DNA of 64,000 nucleotides from an uncultured Bacteroidota bacterium (GTDB taxonomy: Bacteria; Bacteroidota; Bacteroidia; Bacteroidales; UBA12077), in contig CAJXLK010000001.1 of assembly GCA_913055635.1 (NCBI GenBank), forward strand, positions 160,626 through 224,625. Reading direction: 5' to 3'. Below the pieces are notes generated by a model, which was given only the letters and a program-made list of their open reading frames with translations, did no database searches and was not told the DNA's origin. Within the stretch, counting starts at the first letter, position 1; the number at the start of each line of letters is the position of its first letter. Below, piece by piece: positions 8,179 to 15,612 of this stretch. The translations under genes were made by a program, and so were the position numbers.

Positions 8179-8509
8179 CGAGTTTTGCCATGTTTCGATC
8201 TGCCCCCCAGTTCCATTACTTGTTTCACCATTTGGATTCTTTTCTCTGATCTATAAGTCAATTCGTCACATAGCTCTTTTTCGCCACAACAACTCTTTTA
8301 TCGCCTTGATTGTTTCAACCTTCCCATTCATGCATGGTTGCTTTTCGATTCGCCCTGGCCCATCAGGTTGGCTCCATGGGATCAGGGCAGGGGTCTTTCT
8401 AAAAAATTGAGGGCTCCTATGCGTTTGTGCTCAATTATTTATTACTTTAGATGCGCTAAACGAGTTTGATTGCAGGCCCAGCTGATTGTGAACCAGGCTG
8501 ATATTCTTT

Positions 8510-10300
8510 ATGGAAGCTAAGATCACATTTGATATTATCGTTGTTTTTGTGGTATTGCTCTTCATCCTGATATCTCTCTACAAAGAGATACTGGGTGCGA
8601 CCTTTACCTTTGTGGTGGCTGTCTCAGCCCTGGGTTTTTTTGGCATCCTTACCCCAAAGGAGATCCTTAGTGGTTTTGCCAATGAACAGATCTTCATCAT
8701 CATCTTGCTGTTGCTGATCGGCGATATTGTACGCCGGACCGGTATACTGGAAAATATTTTTGACCGCCTTTTTAAAAAAGCCCAAACCCAGCGTGGCTTT
8801 ATGGCACGGATGATGATGCTGATTGCCGGATTTTCTGCTTTCCTCAATAATACCCCCCTGGTGGCCATTATGATGCCTTATGTCAACACCTGGAGCAAGA
8901 AAAACGGGATATCCCCCTCCAAGTTGTTGATGCCCCTTAGTTTTGCTGCGATACTGGGGGGATGTGCCACCCTGATTGGTACTTCCACCAACCTGATCGT
9001 CAGTGGTATGGCCGCAGACCAAAACATTGTGGAAGATATTGGCGCCCTGAATATCTTTGATTTTTCCATGGTTGGGGCGCCCATGATCTTGATTGGTTTG
9101 GTTTTTCTGTATTTTTTCAGCGATCGGCTTTTACCGGAAAAATCCGATGTGATCTCGGATTTTAGCAAAAATTCGCGCGAATATCTGGTAGAAGCCCAGG
9201 TAAGGCATAATTCACCCCTGGTGGGCAAATCGATTGAAGAGGCTGGTTTGCGCAACCTGAAGGGATTGTTTCTGGTCGAGATCATTCGCGGCGACCATCG
9301 CCTGAAGGCGGTATCGCCCGATGTCATTTTGGAGCAGGATGATATACTGATCTTTGCCGGAGATACCCATACCATTGCCGACATGATCAATTCAAAGAAC
9401 GGGTTGACCCTGCCTTCGGTTGGGATGATGCACCGCAAGAAGAAAACGGAAGTGGTGGAGATTGTGATCTCGCAAAATTCAAGCCTGATTGATAAAACGG
9501 TCAAAGAAGTGCGTTTCCGCGCCCGCTATGACGGGGCTGTGATTGCGGTTCACCGCAACGGGGAAAAGATCACCGGAAAGATCGGCGAGATCGTCTTGAA
9601 ACCCGGCGATGTTTTATTGCTGTTTACCGGGGAAGATTTTTTCAACCGGACCCTGCATACCCGCGATTTTTATTTTATTTCGAAGGTTCGGGATTTTCAG
9701 AAAGTGGAAGGCTACAAGGTGGCCATCATCTTTGGCGGATTGTTTGCCGCGATCATCCTCTCTGCTTTTCATGTGATATCGCTTTTCATGGGGCTGGTGG
9801 TGATCATCATAGCGGCTTTTGTTTTGGGCCTTGCCAATCCGAAGGATTTGCCCAAGGCCATAGACTATGACCTGGCTTTGATCATTGTTTTATCGCTGGC
9901 CCTGGGGATTGCCATGCGCAAATCCGGCGCGGCTGAGTTGGTGGCCGATATGATCATCACCGGCTTTTTGCCGTTCGGAAAGGTGGGGTTGCTGGTGGGC
10001 ATATACCTGATTACTGCCTTTTTGGGGGCCTATATAGGCAACAAGGCGGCTGTGGCCCTGATTTTTCCCATTTCCCTGACCATGGCCAGCAACCTTGATT
10101 TGCCGCCCATGCCCTTTATCCTTGTGGTATCCTTTGCTGCGGCTGCCAACTTCATCACCCCCATCGGTTATCAAACCAACCTGATGGTTTATGGCCCCGG
10201 GGGATATTCATTCAAGGACTTTTTCAGGCTGGGCATGCCCCTGACCGTGCTCTATATGATCGCTACCGTTTCGATACTGAGTTTAATGTATTTTGTATAA
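8510..10300 (+). CDS. SLC13-family anion (probably sulfate) permease with two RCK_C domains
   Basis: 596 residues. N- and C-terminal membrane halves (about five or six segments each) flank a cytosolic insert of two tandem TrkA-C/RCK_C domains, at about residues 217-293 (ending DDILIFAGDTHTIADM) and 305-377 (KTVKEVRFRARYDGAVIAV...GDVLLLFTGED). SLC13/DASS hallmarks are LNNTPLVAIMMP and GTSTNLIVSG in the first half and YIGNKAAVALIFPISL and TPIGYQTNLMVYGPGGY in the second. DASS permeases with RCK_C inserts include sulfate transporters. The CysQ gene 5 bp downstream supports sulfate as the substrate (inference). Inner membrane. Confidence 0.92.
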   Translation: MEAKITFDIIVVFVVLLFILISLYKEILGATFTFVVAVSALGFFGILTPKEILSGFANEQIFIIILLLLIGDIVRRTGILENIFDRLFKKAQTQRGFMARMMMLIAGFSAFLNNTPLVAIMMPYVNTWSKKNGISPSKLLMPLSFAAILGGCATLIGTSTNLIVSGMAADQNIVEDIGALNIFDFSMVGAPMILIGLVFLYFFSDRLLPEKSDVISDFSKNSREYLVEAQVRHNSPLVGKSIEEAGLRNLKGLFLVEIIRGDHRLKAVSPDVILEQDDILIFAGDTHTIADMINSKNGLTLPSVGMMHRKKKTEVVEIVISQNSSLIDKTVKEVRFRARYDGAVIAVHRNGEKITGKIGEIVLKPGDVLLLFTGEDFFNRTLHTRDFYFISKVRDFQKVEGYKVAIIFGGLFAAIILSAFHVISLFMGLVVIIIAAFVLGLANPKDLPKAIDYDLALIIVLSLALGIAMRKSGAAELVADMIITGFLPFGKVGLLVGIYLITAFLGAYIGNKAAVALIFPISLTMASNLDLPPMPFILVVSFAAAANFITPIGYQTNLMVYGPGGYSFKDFFRLGMPLTVLYMIATVSILSLMYFV

Positions 10301-10305
10301 ACACG

Positions 10306-11139
10306 ATGAACATGGACAACCAAAAAATGAAAACCCTATTGACCACGGCCGTTCAGGCTGCCCTGGATGCCGGCCGGGCCGTGAATGAAGTCTACCAAAA
10401 CAAGGATTTTGAGGTCGAGACCAAGCAGGATGAAACCCCTTTAACTTTGGCCGATCGTAAATCCCACCAAATCATTGCTGAATACCTTGAGCAAACAGAA
10501 TATCCCGTTTTGAGTGAAGAGGGCAAAGACATACCCTATGCCCAACGCAGCCAGTGGGAATATTTCTGGTTGGTCGATCCCCTGGATGGGACCAAAGAAT
10601 TCATCAAGAAGAATGGCGAATTTACCGTGAACATCGCCCTGATTCATAAAGGAACTCCGGTGATGGGGGTGGTTTTTGCACCCTACGTGCGGGAACTTTA
10701 CTTTGCGGCTTCTCAATTTGGAGCCTACAAGGTTGACAAGTTGGATGAGGGATTGATGGATTTTGACGACCTCAATGAGCTGATGAAAGCCGGACAAATG
10801 CTTCCTTTGGCCGTTGAAAGGGAAAGTTTGGTGGTTGTGGCCAGTCGTTCGCATATGAACGATGAAACCCAGCAATACATTGACGGTTTAATGGAAAAAT
10901 ACGGGGATGCGGAATTTGTCTCCAAGGGCAGTTCCCTGAAGATCTGCATGGTGGCCGAGGGCAGTGCCGATGTCTACCCCCGTTTTGCCCCGACCATGGA
11001 ATGGGATACAGCTGCCGGTCATGCTGTAGCCCTGGCCGCCGGTTATCCCGTTACCACCCGGGACGGGCGAACGCCCCTGGAATACAACAAACAGGAGTTG
11101 ACCAATCCCTACTTCATTGTCAAGAGCGATAAGCTGTAA
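10306..11139 (+). CDS. cysQ: 3'(2'),5'-bisphosphate nucleotidase CysQ
   Basis: 277 residues of the inositol-monophosphatase superfamily. Metal-binding motifs are EEG (71-73), WLVDPLDGTKEF (89-99) and, near the C-terminus, EWDTAAGHAV. CysQ removes the 3' phosphate of PAP (and PAPS), which prevents PAP build-up during sulfate assimilation. It follows the SLC13 permease by 5 bp, so the two are almost certainly one operon. Met3 and Met8 are alternative starts. The downstream gene is convergent, with only 11 bp between the stop codons. Confidence 0.95.
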   Translation: MNMDNQKMKTLLTTAVQAALDAGRAVNEVYQNKDFEVETKQDETPLTLADRKSHQIIAEYLEQTEYPVLSEEGKDIPYAQRSQWEYFWLVDPLDGTKEFIKKNGEFTVNIALIHKGTPVMGVVFAPYVRELYFAASQFGAYKVDKLDEGLMDFDDLNELMKAGQMLPLAVERESLVVVASRSHMNDETQQYIDGLMEKYGDAEFVSKGSSLKICMVAEGSADVYPRFAPTMEWDTAAGHAVALAAGYPVTTRDGRTPLEYNKQELTNPYFIVKSDKL

Positions 11140-11150
11140 GGGGGTGATGG

Positions 11151-11963
11151 TCATGCGGCTTTGTTCATGATGATTTGGGGCAGGTCGATCAGGTAGCCGG
11201 CGAAAAGCAGGATGACGACCATCAGGATCCACCGGACGAAATTGTTTCCCTTGGAAATGGCCAGGTTGGAGCCGACCAGTCCGCCCAGGATATTGCCTGC
11301 GGCGGCGATCAGACCGGCCTCGTAGTGGATGTGGTCGTTAAGCATGAATACCGCCAGGGCAAAGGGGCTGTAGAGGAAAACCACCATAATTTTGATGGCA
11401 TTGGCTTTAACCAGGTCGTAACCGGCGTTCAGCACGATGGCCGAAAGCAAAAGGATGCCGACCCCGATGTGAATGAATCCCCCGTATAGACCTATACCCA
11501 GGAATATAAGGATTTGAATGGCATCGGGTTTCTTGTTGATCAGGTGGGCCTGGTCTTCCAGCCAGCGGTTGGGGTTCAGAAAGATAAAAACCAGCATGAT
11601 CAGCAGAACCCCGGCCAGGATCAGCCGAAATACTTCCTCGTTGATGGCCACGGCAATCTGGGCACCCACCACCGAGCCAATCACCACGGGCAGGGCCAGC
11701 TTCAGGCCCTTTTTCAGGTCCAGGAATTTGTTGCGTTTGAAATTCAGTCCTGCAATGAGGGTTTGCAGGACGACACCCAGGCGTATGGTGCCGTTGGCCA
11801 CACCCGCCGGAAGGCCCATCATCATAAACAGGGAGTAGGTGATGACCGTCCCGCTGCCGGCAATGGTGTTGATGAAACCCACCATGAAGCCGGCCCCGAC
11901 CAGCAGGGCCATCATTTGCCAGGAATAAAGGCTCAGGTCTGAGAGAAAGGCCATCTCACCCAT
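11151..11963 (-). CDS. TauE/SafE-family sulfite/anion exporter-like membrane protein
   Basis: 270 residues with about eight membrane helices in two homologous halves. Family signatures are VGFINTIAGSGTVITYSLFMMMGLPAGVANGT near the N-terminus and the matching GLYGGFIHIGVGILLLSAIVLNAGYDLVKANAIK in the second half. TauE/SafE proteins move sulfite, sulfonates or other organic anions. Next to the SLC13 permease and cysQ, a sulfur role is a fair inference. It lies downstream of pepD on the same strand, separated by a 163-bp gap holding four GC-rich hairpins, so co-transcription is uncertain. Confidence 0.9.
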   Translation of the reverse strand: MGEMAFLSDLSLYSWQMMALLVGAGFMVGFINTIAGSGTVITYSLFMMMGLPAGVANGTIRLGVVLQTLIAGLNFKRNKFLDLKKGLKLALPVVIGSVVGAQIAVAINEEVFRLILAGVLLIMLVFIFLNPNRWLEDQAHLINKKPDAIQILIFLGIGLYGGFIHIGVGILLLSAIVLNAGYDLVKANAIKIMVVFLYSPFALAVFMLNDHIHYEAGLIAAAGNILGGLVGSNLAISKGNNFVRWILMVVILLFAGYLIDLPQIIMNKAA

Positions 11964-11981
11964 GGCGCGGTTGATTTATAA

Positions 11982-12137
11982 ACCCCGCTTAGCGGGGTCA
12001 AAGAAAATTCAAAAGACCCCGCTTAGCGGGGTCTGTCAAGTAAGGGCTGTCAGGTTCGATTTATCGGGTGCAGCTACAATCCGACCCCGCTAAGCGGGGT
12101 CGAAATTCCGCCTTCGAAGCACCCCGCTAAGCGGGGG
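11982..12137. repeat. GC-rich hairpin repeat cluster A (four copies)
   Basis: Palindromes with a 7-8 bp stem and triloop TTA/TAA lie at 11982-11998, 12015-12033 (GACCCCGCTTAGCGGGGTC), 12083-12101 (same, opposite orientation) and 12121-12137. The last contains the pepD stop codon at its centre. The family recurs at 20080-20228, 58781-58970 and 63449-63490. No T-run follows these copies, so simple Rho-independent termination is not the obvious role. Confidence 0.95.
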
Positions 12138-13599
12138 CTTCTTCACCCGGGATGCTCAAGAGAACTTCCAGCAGCAGATCCCAGAACTTCTGGGTGGTCT
12201 CGATGCTGATGGCTTCTTCCGGGGTATGGGCACCCTTGATGGTAGGCCCGACCGATATCATGTCCAGATGGGGATATTTCTGAAGGAAAAGGCCACATTC
12301 GAGGCCGGCGTGGATGGCCTTGACCTCGGGCTCCTGATCGAAAAGCCGCTGGTAGGAGTCGCGGGTGATCTTCATGATCTCTGAATCGGTGTTGGGTTGC
12401 CATCCGGGATATCCGGTGGAATGATCTACTTTGGCGTTGCCCAGCCGGAAAACGCTCTCGACCATACTGGCGATGTCGTCTTTGGCACTGTCTACCGAAC
12501 TCCTCTGACTGGTCGTCACCTGGAAAGCATCGTTATCCTGAAGTTTGATCGCTGCCAGGTTGGTCGATGTTTCCACCAGATCCTCTATTTCCTGGCTCCA
12601 GGCATGAACCCCGTGTGGGCAGCCATACAGGGCATTGACCATGTCGTGCTGGGTGTCTTCATCGATCACATATTCGGGCATATTGGCTTCTTCAAGGGTC
12701 AGCTTCAGCCCGGGTTCGGTTACTTTTAGTTCATTTTTGACCGCGGCTTCAAACGCATTGAAATACTTCTTGATGTTTTCTACATCTTCGCTGTGAATGG
12801 TGATGTGGGCTTCCGCTTCCCGGGGTATGGCATTGTGGGCGCGGCCCCCCTCAAAGCGTGAGATGCGTACATCGTAATGGTCGGTGATGTTCCACAGAAA
12901 ACGGTTGACGATCTTGATGGCGTTGCCCAGGCCTTTGTGGATCTCATCCCCGGAATGACCACCATTCAAACCGGTTACCTGAATGTGGTAGCCCTGGTGT
13001 TCATCGGGTACATTTTCCCGGTCAAAATCAAATATGGCGGTGGTGTCCGTTCCACCGGCACAACCGATGAACAACTCTCCCCAATCTTCTGAATCCAGGT
13101 TGAGCAGAATCTTTCCGTCAAAAAGGCCGCTTTCCAGGGCCTGGGCTCCGGTCAGCCCCGATTCTTCGTCGACCGTGAACAAACATTCCAGGGGCCCGTG
13201 CGATATTTCATCCGAGGCAAGAATGGCCAGCTGAGCCGCCATGCCAATGCCATCATCGGCCCCCAGGGTGGTGCCGTCGGCTTTGACCCAGTCGCCGTCA
13301 ATATAGGGTTGAATCGGATCTTTCTCAAAATCATGCTCGGTGCCTTTGTTCTTCTCTCCGACCATGTCGATGTGACTCTGAAGAACAACCTTCTTGAGAT
13401 GCTGCATGCCCGCAGATGCAGGCTTATCAATAACCATGTTGCCCGCCGAATCTTTCCGGTATTCCAGATCATGCTTCTTGGCAAAGTTTTCCAAAAACTG
13501 CAGAATCTGTTCTTCCTTCTTGGAAGGCCTCGGTACCTGGCAAATCTCTTCGAAATATTCCCATATGGGCTTGGGTTCTAAATGGCTGAGCTTTTTCAT
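12127..13599 (-). CDS. pepD: Aminoacyl-histidine dipeptidase PepD
   Basis: 490 residues, M20C family, cytosolic zinc dipeptidase that cleaves Xaa-His (carnosine-like) and other dipeptides. Metal and catalytic motifs are HID (76-78), GADDG (113-117), EE (145-146) and a late SEIMKITRDSYQ...HAGLECG stretch. Full length for the family. The last residues (EEAPA) and the TAG stop are read from inside one GC-rich hairpin (12121-12137), so the C-terminus has been rewritten by that repeat. A promoter is proposed at 13714-13745. Confidence 0.96.
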   Translation of the reverse strand: MKKLSHLEPKPIWEYFEEICQVPRPSKKEEQILQFLENFAKKHDLEYRKDSAGNMVIDKPASAGMQHLKKVVLQSHIDMVGEKNKGTEHDFEKDPIQPYIDGDWVKADGTTLGADDGIGMAAQLAILASDEISHGPLECLFTVDEESGLTGAQALESGLFDGKILLNLDSEDWGELFIGCAGGTDTTAIFDFDRENVPDEHQGYHIQVTGLNGGHSGDEIHKGLGNAIKIVNRFLWNITDHYDVRISRFEGGRAHNAIPREAEAHITIHSEDVENIKKYFNAFEAAVKNELKVTEPGLKLTLEEANMPEYVIDEDTQHDMVNALYGCPHGVHAWSQEIEDLVETSTNLAAIKLQDNDAFQVTTSQRSSVDSAKDDIASMVESVFRLGNAKVDHSTGYPGWQPNTDSEIMKITRDSYQRLFDQEPEVKAIHAGLECGLFLQKYPHLDMISVGPTIKGAHTPEEAISIETTQKFWDLLLEVLLSIPGEEAPA

Positions 13600-13713
13600 A
13601 AGATCGTTTTTTTTGTGTTAGGCTTGTTTTTTCCGTGGAAACCATCGATGATTTTCTGTGAACAATCAAAAAATCTCATCCACAGTGCAGATGGTTCCTG
13701 ATTATAAGGCCTT

Positions 13714-13745
13714 CAAAGATAAAAATGAAAAAGTAAATTTTTCAA
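13714..13745 (-). promoter_or_regulatory. Candidate promoter for pepD
   Basis: On the minus strand a TATCTTTG -7 element (13721-13714) is preceded by TTG (13745-13743) with a 21-bp spacer, slightly longer than usual. The leader would be about 105 bases. The surrounding gap 13600-13908 shows no gene. Confidence 0.45.
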
Positions 13746-13908
13746 TAAAGCTGAAAATTCTTTTTTAGATCCTTTATGTTGCATAATGGAAGTAGAAGCG
13801 GGTGGTGCATTTTGTTAAACAGGTCGGAGTCAGAATGAAAACGAAAAATTAATTGTTATATTTACAGTAGCATTGACTAAATCTTCCAAAGATTTGCTAG
13901 CGGTTTGA

Positions 13909-15609
13909 TCAAGCCAGCCCAAGCAGTTGCTTGTCGGCATTGCCTCCCGGGATAAGTAGATTTTGCGGTTTTTCCACCAGTTCTTTGATTTTCATCAGAA
14001 AGCTGACCGAGTCTTTGCCATCGATGGTGCGGTGGTCGTAGGAGAGGGCGATGTACATCATCGGGCGGATTTCGACTTGACCCTCCACGGCCACCGGTCG
14101 CTCCTGGATGGTGTGCATACCAAGTATAGCCGATTGCGGGGGATTGATGATGGGGGTGGACAGCAATGATCCAAATACCCCGCCGTTGGTGATGCTGAAG
14201 GTACCTCCTTCCATTTCATCGATGGTGATGCGGTTTTTCTGGCCCTTTTCGCCGAAGTGCTTGACTTGTTTTTCCAGGTCGGCCAAGGAGCGATTTTCTG
14301 CATTTCTTATAACCGGAACCATCAGTCCCTTAGGGGTTTGAACGGCAACGCCGATGTCGGCATATTGGGGATAGACCACCTGATCGCCTTCGATCATGGA
14401 ATTGACGTTGGGGTAGGCTTGCAGGGCCTGGGCGGAGGCTTTGATGAAAAATGACATCAGCCCGAGCTTGATGCCGTGTTTTTCCTGGAAGGCTTTTTGG
14501 TGGCGTTTTCTCAGGGCCATCACTTCCGACATGTCCACCTCGTTGAAGGTGGTGAGCATGGCTGTTTCGTTTTTGACCGAAACCAGCCTCTCGCTGAGTT
14601 TTCTTCGCAGGCGGCTCATCTTTTCGCGGTGCACCTGCCGGTTGGGTTCTGAGGAAGGGGGGCCGGGTGAAGCGGGTCCGGAAGAAACGCCTCCCGCCTT
14701 ATGGCCTTTGGATTCAGACGTTTGGGAATCTGGGCCACTGGATTTAGCGTCTCCGGACATAGAGGCCTGGGATGAGCCTGTTCCGGGTGAGCCTGTTCCG
14801 GGTGAAGCTGTTCCGGGTGAAGCTGTTCCGGGTGAAGCTGTTCCGGATGAGGTTGTTCCGGATGAGGTTGTTCCGGGTTCGGTTTTTTCCTTTCCCGGCG
14901 AGGGTTGACCTTGTTGGGCTTTTTCTTTGGTGAGCCCCTGAAGGGCCAGGTTGACATCTTCTTTGGTGATTCGTCTTAACCCCTGGAGTATTTGATCGAC
15001 GGAAACACCGTGTGCTTCCATCATTTTGCGGGCCAAGGGGGTTGCTTTCACCCGTTTGGAGGTTTCTTCTGGCCTGGATGAAGGCGATGAACCACCGGAC
15101 GATGGCTCACCCGATTGCCCCGAGGGGCTGGATTCCTCAGAAGTGGATGCAGCCGCTGGCTTCTCCGAAGACTTCTCCGAAGACTTCTCCGAAGGCTTCT
15201 GCGAAGGCTTATCTGAATCCGGCTTAGAAGCTTCGCCTGAACTGCCGGTGGTCTGTTGGGCCTGCTCCTTTTTTTTCGCCCCTGGAGTTGCTGCACCGGA
15301 GGTTGACCCTGCTTTTTTGCTGCTTGTCTCAGCGGCCGGGGCTTGCGTTGGCGCCTGCGCTTTTTCCGAGGCCCCGGCAGAAGCATCAATCTTGCAGGCC
15401 ACTTCACCTACCTTGATGGAGGCCCCTTCCTGAGCCAGTATCTCAATGGTGCCACTTGCCTCGGCTACCAGGGGAAGCGTGGCTTTATCGGATTCTATTT
15501 CAGCTATTTCCTGGTCTTTTTCTACATAATCGCCGTTTTCCACCAGCCAATCGGCAATTTCTACTTCCGTGATGGATTCGCCCGGACTGGGTATCTTGAC
15601 TTCAACCAT
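13909..15609 (-). CDS. odhB: 2-oxoglutarate dehydrogenase E2 (dihydrolipoyl succinyltransferase)
   Basis: 566 residues, against roughly 400 for typical family members. A lipoyl domain (1-80) carries lipoyl-lysine Lys42 in [10 protein letters not shown] first low-complexity linker (about 85-185) has Lys-Pro-Ser-Glu tetrapeptide repeats. A peripheral-subunit-binding domain (about 186-222, [18 protein letters not shown]) is followed by a second linker (about 225-325) with SPGTA-type pentapeptide repeats. The acyltransferase core (about 326-566) ends with the active-site motif DHRTIDG near residue 525. It transfers succinyl groups from E1 to CoA in the TCA cycle. The start codon is 3 bp after the E1 stop, so the genes are tightly coupled. 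No E3 gene is present here. Confidence 0.94.
   Translation of the reverse strand: MVEVKIPSPGESITEVEIADWLVENGDYVEKDQEIAEIESDKATLPLVAEASGTIEILAQEGASIKVGEVACKIDASAGASEKAQAPTQAPAAETSSKKAGSTSGAATPGAKKKEQAQQTTGSSGEASKPDSDKPSQKPSEKSSEKSSEKPAAASTSEESSPSGQSGEPSSGGSSPSSRPEETSKRVKATPLARKMMEAHGVSVDQILQGLRRITKEDVNLALQGLTKEKAQQGQPSPGKEKTEPGTTSSGTTSSGTASPGTASPGTASPGTGSPGTGSSQASMSGDAKSSGPDSQTSESKGHKAGGVSSGPASPGPPSSEPNRQVHREKMSRLRRKLSERLVSVKNETAMLTTFNEVDMSEVMALRKRHQKAFQEKHGIKLGLMSFFIKASAQALQAYPNVNSMIEGDQVVYPQYADIGVAVQTPKGLMVPVIRNAENRSLADLEKQVKHFGEKGQKNRITIDEMEGGTFSITNGGVFGSLLSTPIINPPQSAILGMHTIQERPVAVEGQVEIRPMMYIALSYDHRTIDGKDSVSFLMKIKELVEKPQNLLIPGGNADKQLLGLA
14776..14880. repeat. Seven 15-bp tandem units inside odhB
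   Basis: Units of the form (AG/GC/GG)CTGTTCCGGGTGA lie at 14776, 14791, 14806, 14821, 14836, 14851 and 14866. Read on the minus strand they give pentapeptides such as SPGTA and SSGTT in the second E2 linker. 15 bp keeps the reading frame, so copy number can change without breaking the protein. Confidence 0.92.
15160..15212. repeat. 12-bp tandem units inside odhB
   Basis: Units resembling TTCTCCGAAGAC repeat about four to five times and encode Glu-Lys-Ser/Pro-Ser tetrapeptides in the first E2 linker. They are in frame (12 bp). Confidence 0.85.
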
Positions 15610-15612
15610 AGC

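Noticed and set aside
14616-14957. Minus frame with repeated [10 protein letters not shown] pentapeptides inside odhB
   Set aside because: An out-of-frame reading of the 15-bp linker repeats; the correct frame gives a full E2 protein.
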